Assembly (NCBI GenBank): GCA_022867625.1
Contig: JALIFM010000002.1
Span: 186,001-250,000 of the forward strand
Length of the DNA: 64,000 nucleotides
Direction of reading: 5' to 3'
From: Lachnospiraceae bacterium NSJ-143
GTDB lineage: Bacteria; Bacillota; Clostridia; Lachnospirales; Anaerotignaceae
Shown one piece after another: positions 8,872 to 18,500 of the stretch (position 1 is its first letter; each line of letters opens with the position of its first letter). The notes beneath the pieces are model-generated. The model was not told the origin of the DNA and did not search any database. It was given only the letters and a program-made list of their open reading frames with translations. Position numbers and translations under genes: made by a program.

Positions 8872-10962
8872 ATGGCTAACAAAAATTTAGTTATTGTGGA
8901 ATCGCCTGCCAAGGCAAAAACAATCAAAAAGTTTCTTGGCAGTAAATATAAAATTGAGGCTTCAATGGGGCATGTACGTGATTTGCCTAAAAGCCAGCTC
9001 GGTGTTGATGTGGACAATGACTTCGAGCCTAAATACATTACTATCCGCGGAAAAGGCGAGCTGCTGGCAAAGCTCAGAAAGGAAACTAAAACTGCTGATA
9101 AAGTATATCTTGCCACTGACCCCGACCGTGAGGGAGAGGCAATCAGCTGGCATCTTGTAAGCGCCCTTGGGCTTGACAAGGACAAATACAAGAGGATAAC
9201 ATTTAATGAAATTACAAAAAATGCGGTTAAAAAATCAATAGCCGAGGCAAGGGATATAAATATGTCACTGGTAGATGCCCAGCAGGCAAGAAGAGTTCTG
9301 GACAGGATTGTGGGCTATCAGATAAGCGACCTTCTGTGGGCGAAAGTAAAAAGAGGGCTTAGCGGAGGCCGTGTGCAGTCGGTAGCCCTCAGGCTTATAT
9401 GTGACAGGGAGGAAGAGATACGTTCTTTTGTTCCGGAGGAGTACTGGACAATAGAAGCTGTGCTTGAATCTGTTAAAAAAGAAAAATTTACTGCTAAATT
9501 TTATGGTTTTGACGGCAAAAAGGCTGAGCTTAAAGATGCGGCTCAGACACAGGAAATAGTAGATGCTGTAAATGAGAATGATTTTACTGTAAAGGAAATA
9601 AAGAAAGGAAAAAGGCTTAAAAAACCGCTTCCTCCTTTTACAACAAGCACACTTCAGCAGGAAGCCAGCAAATATCTGAATTTTACGGCACAAAAGACAA
9701 TGATGGTTGCCCAGCAGCTTTATGAGGGTGTTGACGTAAAAGGCGAGGGCACTATAGGACTGGTTTCCTATATAAGGACTGACTCCGTCAGAATTTCTGA
9801 CGAGGCGTATTCTGAAATAAAGGATTATATAACAGAAAACATCGGTGAGAAATATCTTTCTGAGGAACGCGTGGTTTATAAGTCAAAAAACAATGCTCAG
9901 GATGCGCATGAGGCTATAAGGCCGACGCACGCTGTAATGGAACCGGAAATGATAAAGGACTCCCTGACAAAAGAACAGTATAAGCTCTACAAGCTTATAT
10001 GGGAGAGAACAATAGCATGCCAGATGAAGCCTGCCGAGTACGAAAGCCAGACTATAACGCTTGAGGACGGAAAGTATATTTTTAAAGCTTCAGGTTCGGT
10101 GCTGGTTTTTGAGGGCTTTTTAAAGATTTACAATAGGGTTGAGGATACACAGGAGGCAGGGCTTCTGCCTGTTGTAACTGAAAATGATGTATTAAAGGCT
10201 ATGTCAGTAAATCCGCTTCAGCATTTTACACAGCCTCCCGCAAGGTTTTCTGACGCATCGCTTATTAAAACGCTTGAAGAGATAGGTGTTGGAAGGCCAA
10301 GTACCTATGCCCCTACAATAGCGACAATTATAGCCAGAAACTATGTTGCTAAGGAGAAAAAGCTTTTTTATACAACTGAGCTTGGCGAAGTGGTAAACGA
10401 TATAATGAAAAAATATTTTACAAATATTGTAAATACTGATTTTACCGCCGCTATGGAAACTGACCTTGACAGTATAGAGGAAGGGAAAATTGAGTGGAAG
10501 GAAATTATCAGAAGCTTTTATCCTATATTTGAGTCCGAGCTTAAAAATGCCCAGGAGAAACTGAGCAAAGTAGTTATCAAGGACGAGGTTACAGATGTAA
10601 TTTGTGAAAAATGCGGAAGCAACATGGTAATTAAATATGGAAGATACGGAAAATTTCTTGCGTGCCCGAATTTTCCTGCATGCTCAAACGCGAAGCCGCT
10701 CTTTGAAAGCGCCGGTGTGAAATGTCCTCTCTGCGGTGGGGAAGTGCTTATCAAGAAAACAAAGAAGGGCAGAAAGTATTTCGGTTGCGAGAACAACCCT
10801 GACAAGTGCAGCTTTGTAAGCTGGAATAAGCCTGTTGAGAAAAAATGCCCTAAATGCGGAAGCTACATGGTTGAAAAGGGAACAAAAAATGTTAAACTCC
10901 TCTGTTCAAATGAAAAATGCGGATACTCAGAGGACGCTGAACAGAATGAGCAGAACGATTAA
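8872..10962 (+). CDS. topA: DNA topoisomerase I (type IA)
   Basis: A 696-residue enzyme that relaxes negative supercoils through a 5'-phosphotyrosine intermediate. The N-terminal Toprim domain carries IVESPAKAKTIKKFLG and the DPDREGEA metal-binding motif. The active-site tyrosine is in SYIRTDS (Tyr300). Three C-terminal Cys4 zinc modules lie at about 575-690 (CEKCGS..., CPLCGG..., CPKCGS...). Length and architecture are normal for Clostridia. GAGGTG precedes the ATG. It lies directly behind dprA and ends at a strong terminator. Confidence 0.98.
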   Translation: MANKNLVIVESPAKAKTIKKFLGSKYKIEASMGHVRDLPKSQLGVDVDNDFEPKYITIRGKGELLAKLRKETKTADKVYLATDPDREGEAISWHLVSALGLDKDKYKRITFNEITKNAVKKSIAEARDINMSLVDAQQARRVLDRIVGYQISDLLWAKVKRGLSGGRVQSVALRLICDREEEIRSFVPEEYWTIEAVLESVKKEKFTAKFYGFDGKKAELKDAAQTQEIVDAVNENDFTVKEIKKGKRLKKPLPPFTTSTLQQEASKYLNFTAQKTMMVAQQLYEGVDVKGEGTIGLVSYIRTDSVRISDEAYSEIKDYITENIGEKYLSEERVVYKSKNNAQDAHEAIRPTHAVMEPEMIKDSLTKEQYKLYKLIWERTIACQMKPAEYESQTITLEDGKYIFKASGSVLVFEGFLKIYNRVEDTQEAGLLPVVTENDVLKAMSVNPLQHFTQPPARFSDASLIKTLEEIGVGRPSTYAPTIATIIARNYVAKEKKLFYTTELGEVVNDIMKKYFTNIVNTDFTAAMETDLDSIEEGKIEWKEIIRSFYPIFESELKNAQEKLSKVVIKDEVTDVICEKCGSNMVIKYGRYGKFLACPNFPACSNAKPLFESAGVKCPLCGGEVLIKKTKKGRKYFGCENNPDKCSFVSWNKPVEKKCPKCGSYMVEKGTKNVKLLCSNEKCGYSEDAEQNEQND

Positions 10963-10970
10963 TATAAAAA

Positions 10971-11012
10971 TTCGCCCAAAAGCTGTAAAAATACGGCTTT
11001 GGGCTTGTTTTT
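10971..11012 (+). terminator. Intrinsic terminator after topA
   Basis: GCCCAAAAGC with a GCTTTGGGC partner forms a strong hairpin followed by TTGTTTTTT. A possible rpsB promoter (TTGTTT, 17 bases, TAAAAT at 11028-11033) overlaps its T-tract. Confidence 0.85.
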
Positions 11013-11143
11013 TGTATTGACTTGTGGTAAAATACCATACGTTACTAAAAACACACCTATTTTCAATATTGCTATGGTGCCCGCAACACAGGGTTTTGCG
11101 ACAGAGGAAAATGGGGAGGATTAACCAAACAGGAGGATTTAAA

Positions 11144-11875
11144 ATGAGCGTTATTTCAATGAAACAGTTATTAGAAGCAGGTGTTCACTTTGGACATCAG
11201 ACAAGAAGATGGAACCCTAAAATGGCTCCTTATATCTTTGCTGAAAGAAACGGAATTTACATCATCGACCTTCAGAAGACAGTTAAAAAGGTAGATGAGG
11301 CTTATTTTGCAGTTTCTGATATTATCGCAAACGGCGGAGAGATTCTTTTTGTAGGAACAAAGAAACAGGCTCAGGATTCTATCAAAGAAGAAGCTGAAAG
11401 ATGCGGAATGTACTATGTAAACCAGAGATGGTTAGGCGGTATGCTCACAAACTTTACAACAATAAAGACAAGAATCGCAAGGCTTAAAACTCTCGAGAAA
11501 ATGCAGGAGGACGGTACTTTTGAGGTTCTTCCTAAAAAGGAAGTTGCAAACCTTCTTCATGAGATGGATAAGCTTCAGAAAAACCTTGGCGGAATAAAAG
11601 ATATGACAAGGATTCCTGATGTTATGTTTGTTGTTGACCCACGCAAGGAAAGAATTGCTATTCAGGAGGCTCACACACTTGGTATTCCAATAGTAGCTAT
11701 TGTAGATACTAACTGTGACCCGGAAGAGGTTGATTATGTAATCCCTGGTAACGATGACGCTATCCGTGCCGTAAAACTTATCGCAGGCAAGATGGCTGAC
11801 GCTGTTATAGAGGCAAAGCAGGGAGAGGCTGAAGATGTGGCAGAAGTTTCCGAGGAAGTTGCTACAGAGGCATAA
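11144..11875 (+). CDS. rpsB: 30S ribosomal protein S2
   Basis: A 243-residue small-subunit protein, matched across the S2 family: [22 protein letters not shown] at the N-terminus, the WLGGMLTNF motif and the C-terminal IVDTNCDP region. An open frame extends upstream to 11024, but AGGAGG seven bases before the ATG at 11144 fixes the start. The roughly 110-base leader before it contains a small CGCAA/TTGCG hairpin and could host the S2 autoregulatory element known in other bacteria; this was not confirmed. The short acidic tail ([16 protein letters not shown]) is common in Clostridia. Confidence 0.97.
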   Translation: MSVISMKQLLEAGVHFGHQTRRWNPKMAPYIFAERNGIYIIDLQKTVKKVDEAYFAVSDIIANGGEILFVGTKKQAQDSIKEEAERCGMYYVNQRWLGGMLTNFTTIKTRIARLKTLEKMQEDGTFEVLPKKEVANLLHEMDKLQKNLGGIKDMTRIPDVMFVVDPRKERIAIQEAHTLGIPIVAIVDTNCDPEEVDYVIPGNDDAIRAVKLIAGKMADAVIEAKQGEAEDVAEVSEEVATEA

Positions 11876-11889
11876 TTATTCATAAATTT

Positions 11890-11924
11890 AGGCTTCAGCC
11901 GGAGCGCTTGGCTGAAGCTTTTTT
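11890..11924 (+). terminator. Intrinsic terminator or attenuator between rpsB and tsf
   Basis: A perfect 9-bp stem, GCTTCAGCC with GGCTGAAGC (11892-11900 and 11910-11918), is followed by six Ts. It sits inside the normally co-transcribed rpsB-tsf pair. Confidence 0.8.
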
Positions 11925-11956
11925 AAACTTATAATTTTCTAAGGAGGAAATTTAAA

Positions 11957-12889
11957 ATGGCTATTACTGCTGCAATGGTTAAAGAACTGAGAGAGACAAC
12001 TGGCGTTGGTATGCTTGACTGCAAGAAGGCTCTTGCTGAGACAGACGGCGATATGGAGAAGGCAATTGAGTATTTAAGGGAAAAGGGACTTGCCGCTTCA
12101 GCTAAAAAGGCAGGACGTATAGCTGCTGAGGGTATGGTTTATACTTCAATCACAGATGACAACAAAGTAGGAGTTGTTGTTGAGGTTAACTCAGAAACAG
12201 ACTTTGTTGCAAAAAACGAAGTATTCAGAGAGTATGTTGACCAGGTTGCTAAACAGGCTATAGCTTCTGACGCTGCTGATATTGATGCTTTCCTTGCTGA
12301 AAAGTGGAGCGCTGACCCATCTGTTACAGTTGCTGAGGCTCTCAGCCAGAAGATAGCTGTTATTGGTGAAAACCTCAAAATCAGACGTTTTGAGAAATTT
12401 GTTAAAACAACAAGCGGAAAGATTGTATCATATATTCATGGCGGCGGAAGAATCGGTGTTCTTGTAGAGCTTAGCTGCGACAAGGAAGCTGATGAGCTTG
12501 AGGAGCTTGGAAAGAACCTTGCTATGCAGATTGCTGCGCTCAGCCCTAAATTTATTGCTGAGGAGGATGTTCCTCAGGAATTTATAGACCACGAGATGGA
12601 TATTCTTGTTAAGCAGGCTCAGGAAGACCCTAAAAATGCAAATAAACCGGCAAATATCCTTGAGAAGATGGTTACAGGCAGGCTCAAAAAAGAGCTTAAG
12701 GAATTCTGCCTTGTTGAGCAGGCATATGTTAAAGACGGCGATATGACAGTTAAGCAGTATATTGATTCTGTTGCAAAGACTGTTGGCGCTCCTATAAAGC
12801 TCGCTCGCTTTGTTCGTTTTGAGACAGGCGAAGGCCTTGCAAAGAAAGAAGAAAACTTTGCTGAGGAAGTTGCAAAGGCAATGAACTGA
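11957..12889 (+). CDS. tsf: Translation elongation factor Ts
   Basis: A 310-residue nucleotide-exchange factor for EF-Tu. The N-terminal UBA-like domain has the family signature LRETTGVGMLDCKKAL; the core contains VNSETDFVAKN and the SYIHGGGRIGVLVEL motif. Length is normal for Firmicutes. AAGGAGG precedes the ATG. The 81-base gap from rpsB holds a strong terminator, so transcription depends either on read-through or on a weak overlapping promoter (TTGGCT at 11909, 16-base... spacer, TATAAT at 11930-11935). Confidence 0.97.
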   Translation: MAITAAMVKELRETTGVGMLDCKKALAETDGDMEKAIEYLREKGLAASAKKAGRIAAEGMVYTSITDDNKVGVVVEVNSETDFVAKNEVFREYVDQVAKQAIASDAADIDAFLAEKWSADPSVTVAEALSQKIAVIGENLKIRRFEKFVKTTSGKIVSYIHGGGRIGVLVELSCDKEADELEELGKNLAMQIAALSPKFIAEEDVPQEFIDHEMDILVKQAQEDPKNANKPANILEKMVTGRLKKELKEFCLVEQAYVKDGDMTVKQYIDSVAKTVGAPIKLARFVRFETGEGLAKKEENFAEEVAKAMN

Positions 12890-12920
12890 TAGGCATAAAA
12901 TATTATATTGTCATAAATTT

Positions 12921-12954
12921 AAAACCCCCGCGGCTGGCTTGCTGTGGGGGTTTA
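12921..12954 (+). terminator. Intrinsic terminator after tsf
   Basis: AAACCCCC/GGGGGTTT stem (12922-12929 with 12946-12953) with an A-run before it. The 3' T-tract is short. Confidence 0.75.
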
Positions 12955-12968
12955 GAGTTTGCGAAAAA

Positions 12969-13139
12969 TCAGAATTTTTGAATTTCCATGCCTTCCTTTT
13001 CATACATTTTTACTAATTCCTCATAAATTTTTTTAGATTCCTCGTCAGTTAAATTTGCGGCAGCCTCGGCTATTATTTTCCGCTGTGAAGATAAAGGCAG
13101 CTTTATAAAATTTTCCTCCGAGTATTTTGTAATATCCAA
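12969..13139 (-). CDS. Small acidic/helical protein of unknown function (56 aa)
   Basis: A short reading frame starting at TTG 13139, with GGAGGG nine bases upstream, and ending TGA at 12969. The peptide (MDITKYSEENFIKLPLSSQR... ending MEKEGMEIQKF-like) is rich in Glu and Lys and should be mostly alpha-helical. The coding frame is open while the ATG just upstream in another frame gives only 13 codons. It sits between convergent terminators of tsf and the next minus-strand gene. I do not recognise a family. Support is the ribosome site, the amphipathic composition and the gene-free context. Confidence 0.5.
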   Translation of the reverse strand: MDITKYSEENFIKLPLSSQRKIIAEAAANLTDEESKKIYEELVKMYEKEGMEIQKF

Positions 13140-13250
13140 ACCATATCACCCTCCGTTCTTTATACAGATAGTATTGCTGTAAATCTATATAGAATTTAGG
13201 AAATATATGGCATAGAGCAGTAAGCGGAAAACTGCGGGATAAATAAAATA

Positions 13251-13276
13251 AAAAGGCCGGATATACCGGCCTTTTG
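13251..13276 (-). terminator. Terminator downstream of the 136-aa protein gene
   Basis: AAAAGGCCGG and CCGGCCTTTT flank a five-base loop; on the minus strand a T-run follows. Confidence 0.8.
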
Positions 13277-13285
13277 TTTTATCTG

Positions 13286-13696
13286 TTACATTTTTTCAAG
13301 TTTAACTGCCTTTTCTGTTCCGTCGGCATCAACGCTGAAAGATACTTTGCCTGACAAGCCTGAGTTTACGCTGCCTATATTGAAGTCATCTACTACAACG
13401 CGGTATTCGCTTTCAGGCTCCAATTCCATAGTTATACGGATATCGCCTGTTCCCTCAATAGTAAAAGAAGCTGTTCTTTCATCAGCACTGAAGTTATGTA
13501 CAGTGGAACCTGGAATTGATTCAAGCAGGAGTCTGCCGTTTTTCTCAAGTCTTGTAATTTCTGCGAATGTCTTTACATAGTAAATATCATCATTTACTTT
13601 AAATTCAGGTACCTTTTTCTTTAAATCAGCGGTATAATCACCAAAACTAAGAGTACCGTTATCCTCTAAACGAATTAATTCATCAACAACTGCCAT
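13286..13696 (-). CDS. Conserved small protein of the clostridial endosialidase-annotated type
   Basis: A 136-residue soluble protein beginning MAVVDELIRLEDNGTLSFGDY. Proteins with this opening are widespread in Lachnospiraceae-type genomes, where they are often labelled endosialidase (chain), but no sialidase catalytic motif is visible, so enzymatic function should not be assumed. There is no signal peptide. The C-terminal half is beta-rich (TMELEPESEYRVVVDDFNIG). Its start has AGGAGGG upstream, and an extended -10 (TGATATAAT on the minus strand near 13760) may be its promoter. It is monocistronic. Confidence 0.6.
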   Translation of the reverse strand: MAVVDELIRLEDNGTLSFGDYTADLKKKVPEFKVNDDIYYVKTFAEITRLEKNGRLLLESIPGSTVHNFSADERTASFTIEGTGDIRITMELEPESEYRVVVDDFNIGSVNSGLSGKVSFSVDADGTEKAVKLEKM

Positions 13697-13981
13697 TTTA
13701 ACTGCCCTCCTAATAATTATAATACGATGCCGGTTGGACGGTTTAAGTATTTAACATTCATTATATCAATTTTACACCGTTTTGTATATAAGGAAAATGT
13801 TAATAAAATGTTTACTTTTGAAATAAATGCCGTTTATTGCCTGTGAAAAATATCTGTATTGACAATACCGTTAATAAGTTGATATATTACTTTAAAGTGA
13901 GACAGAGCGATATTTATAAGTTTTATACTATAATTTACAGTTTAAATTTTATAGTTCGCGGCATACAGAAGGCGGGTATTT

Positions 13982-15388
13982 ATGAAAGAAAAAACTATAT
14001 ACAGATGTACAGGGTGTGGGACAGTGTCGTCTAAATGGATGGGAGTCTGCCCAAAATGCGGTGAGTATAATACATTTGCTGAAGAAGTTGTGAGGAACGA
14101 GCAGAAAAGCAAAGCAGGCAATTTAAAAAATTCAAAGCAGGCAAGGGTGCTGAGGCTTAAGACAGCACAAAGCGGTGAAGGCGGACGTATTGTTACAGGG
14201 ATTAACGAGTTTGACCGTGTTGTAGGCGGAGGCCTTGTAAAGGACTCAGTTACAATACTCAGCTCTCCGCCTGGAGGCGGTAAGTCAACACTTGCCCTGA
14301 CAATATCAAACGCAGCGGCTTCTTTGGGGCTTAATGTCCTATATGCCTCCGGTGAAGAAAGTGAGAGCCAGATTAAAAGCAGGGCTGACAGGATTTTAAA
14401 TGATATAAATTCCAATGTGTGGCTTATGGCTGACAACAGTATGGACAATGTAATAACAGCTGCGGAAAAGACAGAAGCGGATATGATTATTGTAGACAGT
14501 ATACAGACATTTGCACTGTCCGATTTTCTGCCCGCCAGAGCCGGAAACCCTACACAGACTATGGAGTGCGCCGGTGAGCTTGTGCGTATAGCCAAAAGCG
14601 GTGTAAAGCCTGCCGCAGTTATAATTATAGGACAGATGAATAAAAGCGATGAACTTGCGGGGCTTCGTTCACTTGAGCATCTTGCCGATACTGTATTGTT
14701 GATAGACGGCAACAATGAGGACGAGCTGAGAAGCATTATGGCTACAAAAAACCGGTTTGGAAGCACCGGAGAGATGGGATTTTTTTCTATGACAGAGGAG
14801 GGCCTTGTTTCAATAGATAACCCTTCGGAATTTTTTGTAACTTCCAGAAATGACAATGATGCAGTGAGCGGAAGCGCAATAACTGTTGTGAGGGAGGGCT
14901 CAAGGCCTATTATTGTGGAGGTTGAAAGCCTTGTGTCGCGTTCATTTACACCATATCCTCAGAGGATTGGAGAGTCATTAAAACGTGAACAGCTTAATAC
15001 ACTTATATCTATACTTGAAGAAAGATGCGGTGTGGGCTTATTTGACAAGAATGTGGTAGTTAAAGCTGTAGGCGGGCTTAAGCTCAGGGAGCCTTCGGCC
15101 AATCTGGCGGTAATTATGAGCATAGCATCTTCCTTTTATAATAAGCCTGTAAAAAACGGGACTGCATTTATAGGCGATGTTGGGCTTACAGGGGAGATAA
15201 AAAGGGTGCCTTCAACAGAAATACGTATAAAAGAATTAAACCGTATGGGTTTTAAAAAGGTGTATATTTCACAGGAAGCATACAAAAATCTGAAAAATAT
15301 AGACAAATTAAATATAGAAATCTGCGCTAAAAAATATATACGTGAAATTATCTCTGATATTTTTGGGCAGAAAACCTCAATGATATAA
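13982..15388 (+). CDS. radA: DNA repair protein RadA (Sms), branch-migration ATPase
   Basis: A 468-residue RecA-like hexameric helicase that promotes branch migration in recombination. The N-terminal Cys4 zinc finger (CTGCGTVSSKWMGVCPKCG) spans residues 9-28, Walker A is SSPPGGGKST near 97-106, and the RadA-specific KNRFG motif is present (TKNRFGSTGEMG). The C-terminal Lon protease-like domain (from about residue 300) is intact. Length is slightly above the usual 450-460. The ATG has AGGCGG upstream. There is no obvious terminator before the pyc leader. Confidence 0.96.
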   Translation: MKEKTIYRCTGCGTVSSKWMGVCPKCGEYNTFAEEVVRNEQKSKAGNLKNSKQARVLRLKTAQSGEGGRIVTGINEFDRVVGGGLVKDSVTILSSPPGGGKSTLALTISNAAASLGLNVLYASGEESESQIKSRADRILNDINSNVWLMADNSMDNVITAAEKTEADMIIVDSIQTFALSDFLPARAGNPTQTMECAGELVRIAKSGVKPAAVIIIGQMNKSDELAGLRSLEHLADTVLLIDGNNEDELRSIMATKNRFGSTGEMGFFSMTEEGLVSIDNPSEFFVTSRNDNDAVSGSAITVVREGSRPIIVEVESLVSRSFTPYPQRIGESLKREQLNTLISILEERCGVGLFDKNVVVKAVGGLKLREPSANLAVIMSIASSFYNKPVKNGTAFIGDVGLTGEIKRVPSTEIRIKELNRMGFKKVYISQEAYKNLKNIDKLNIEICAKKYIREIISDIFGQKTSMI

Positions 15389-15417
15389 GCGATGCTTATG
15401 GAGGGTGTAAATAAAAT

Positions 15418-15514
15418 ATAGTTTACTAATGTGTATACATATATTATAATACAAACAACAGTAAATATTGTAAACTATAAAAAGCTGTATTGATAACATT
15501 CTGGAGGGATGAGA
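15418..15514 (+). promoter_or_regulatory. pyc promoter region with an inverted repeat
   Basis: A 9-bp inverted repeat, ATAGTTTAC (15418-15426) and GTAAACTAT (15470-15478), brackets a TATAAT-like -10 near 15445. The right arm is part of TTGTAAAC, followed 16 bases later by GATAACAT, a loose resemblance to a BirA operator. Biotin control of a biotin enzyme would make sense, but the match is weak. Confidence 0.3.
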
Positions 15515-18500
15515 ATGGAAGATATTAAAATAAAGGAATTCAAAAAAGTTCTCGTTGCCAACCGCGGCGAAATAGCCATTAGGGTTTTCAGGGCTTTAAA
15601 CGAGCTTGGCATTCAAACTATCGGTATCTATTCTAAAGAGGATAAATACTCGCTTTTCAGGACTAAAGCCGATGAGTCCTATGAGCTCGACAGGAAAAAG
15701 GGCGCAATAGAGGCTTATCTTGATATACCGGGAATTATTAAAATAGCAAAAGAAAAGGGCGCTGACGCTATCCACCCAGGGTATGGCTTCCTTTCTGAAA
15801 ACTCAGAGTTTGCACAGGCTTGTGCTGACAATGGAATTGCTTTTATTGGCCCAAACAGAGCAAGTATGGACGCTATGGGGGATAAAATTTCTTCCAAGAA
15901 AATGGCAATAGAATGTAATGTACCTATAATACCTGGCGTTGACCATGCACTTAAAGATGAAGCCGAGGCTGTTGAGGTGGCAAGGAAAATAGGCTATCCT
16001 GTAATGCTTAAGGCATCAAACGGCGGCGGCGGCCGTGGAATGAGGATAGTAAATTCAGAGGCCGATATGCCAAGAGAATACAACGAGGCTAGGACAGAGT
16101 CAAGAAAAGCCTTCGGCAGTGAGCAGATATTTATAGAAAAATACCTCAGGGCGCCTAAGCATGTTGAGGTGCAGATTCTGGGTGACAAATACGGCAATAT
16201 AGTACACCTTTTTGACAGAGACTGTTCTGTACAGAGAAGGCACCAGAAGGTTGTTGAGTACGCCCCGGCGTTTACAATAAGGCCGGAGGTAAGGCAGAAT
16301 ATGTTTGCTGACGCAGTAAGGCTTGCCAAGCATGTTGGCTACAAAAATGCCGGAACACTTGAATTCCTTGTTGATGCGGAGCAGAACTATTACTTTATAG
16401 AGATGAACCCGCGTGTACAGGTTGAGCATACTGTGACTGAAATGGTGACAGGCATCGATATTGTAAGAAGTCAGATTCTTATTGAGGAGGGGTATCCTCT
16501 TGACTCGGAAGAGGTAAATATTAAGTCGCAGGAGGATATAATCTGTAATGGCTATGCTATACAGTGCAGGGTAACTACAGAGGACCCGGCTAACAACTTC
16601 CTTCCTGACACAGGCAAAATTGCTGTTTATCGTTCGGGTTCAGGCAATGGCATTCGCCTTGACGGAGGTACTGCATATACAGGTGCAGAGATTACGCCGT
16701 ATTATGACAGCCTTCTTGTTAAGATTATTTCACACGACAGAAATTTTGCTATAGCTGCAAACAAGGCTATAAGAGCGCTGCGTGAGACCAGAATAAGAGG
16801 AGTAAAGACAAATATTCCTTTCCTTATTAATGTGCTTAAAAACAGCACATTTATTGAGGGAGCATGCACAACTACATTTATAGAGGACACACCAAGCCTC
16901 TTTGAAATTGAGCTCAGCAAGGACAGGGCAACAAAAATCGCTGAATTTATAGGCAACAAAATGGTCAATGAGGTTACAGGTGAAAAGCCGGACTTTACTG
17001 TTGTGCGTGCACCTAAGCTTTTTGACACAGGTGATTTTACAGGTTCAAGAGATGAATTTTTAAAGCTTGGAGCTGAAGCTTTTACAAAGAGGATACTTGA
17101 TGAAAAGAAGCTTTTTATAACTGATACATCAATGCGTGACGCGCACCAGTCGCTTATGGCTACACGAATGAGGACAAACGACCTTGTAAAGGCAGCTCCT
17201 CTTACAAACCAGGTAATGAGAAACGCTTTCTCAGTTGAGGCATGGGGCGGCGCTACATTCGATGTGGCGTACAGATTCTTAAATGAGTCACCATGGGTAA
17301 GGCTTACTGAGCTTAGAAAACGTATGCCTAACACGCTTATACAGATGCTCTTAAGGGCTTCAAATGCTGTAGGGTACAGCAACTACCCGGATAATGTAGT
17401 AAGTGAGTTTATAAAAGAAGCCGCTGACAGAGGCGTTGACGTATTCAGAATTTTTGACAGTCTTAACTGGATGGAAAATATGAAAATGCCTGTTGAGGAG
17501 GCGTTAAAGACAGGTAAGATTGTTGAGGGCGCGGTATGCTACACAGGCGATATACTGAACCCGGACGAGAAAAAATATACTGTTGAGTACTATTTAAATA
17601 AAGCTAAGGAACTTGAGTCGATGGGCTGCCATATATTCGCTATTAAGGATATGGCAGGACTCTTAAAGCCTTATGCCGCCAAAGAGCTGTTTGCAGCGCT
17701 TAAAGCCGAGCTTAAAATTCCTGTTCATCTGCATACGCATGATTCAACCGGAAACGGTGTAAGCACTGTACTTATGGCGGCTGAGTCTGGGGTTGATATA
17801 GTCGATGCGGCTGTTGAGGCTATGTCAAGTCTTACAAGCCAGCCATCAATGAACTCAATTGTTGAGGCGCTTAAGGGTACTGAAAGGGATACACAGCTTG
17901 ACATCAAAGAAATATCAAGGCTCAGCAAGTACTATGCAGATGTAAGAAAAGTTTATTACAGCTTTGAGAGCAATCTTAAGACTCCTAATACGGAAATTTA
18001 CAGGTATGAGATTCCTGGAGGTCAGTATTCAAATCTTCTTGCTCAGGTTAAATCTATGGGCGGAAGCGACGAGGATTTTGAGGAGATAAAGAAGCTTTAT
18101 AAACAGGCAAATGAGCTTTTTGGAAACATCATTAAGGTAACCCCTACAGCAAAAATTGTAGGTGACATGGCAATATTCATGTTCCAGAACAAGCTTACAG
18201 CCGATAATATATTTACTGAGGGGCGGGAGCTTTCATATCCTGACTCTGTAGTTGAATATTTTATGGGTATGGTAGGCCAGCCAGACGGCGGTTTCCCTGA
18301 AGAATTGCAGAAAATTGTTCTTAAGGATAAAAAGCCTCTTACCGAAAGGGCAGGAAAGAGCCTTCCGCCAGCGGATTTTGAGGATATTGAAAAGCATATT
18401 CTTAAACACCTGCCAAGGGAAATGGTTGAGAAAAAGCACCTTATAAGCTATGCCCTTTACCCTAAGGTATTTGATGATTTCTGCAAGCACCTTGAGTGGT

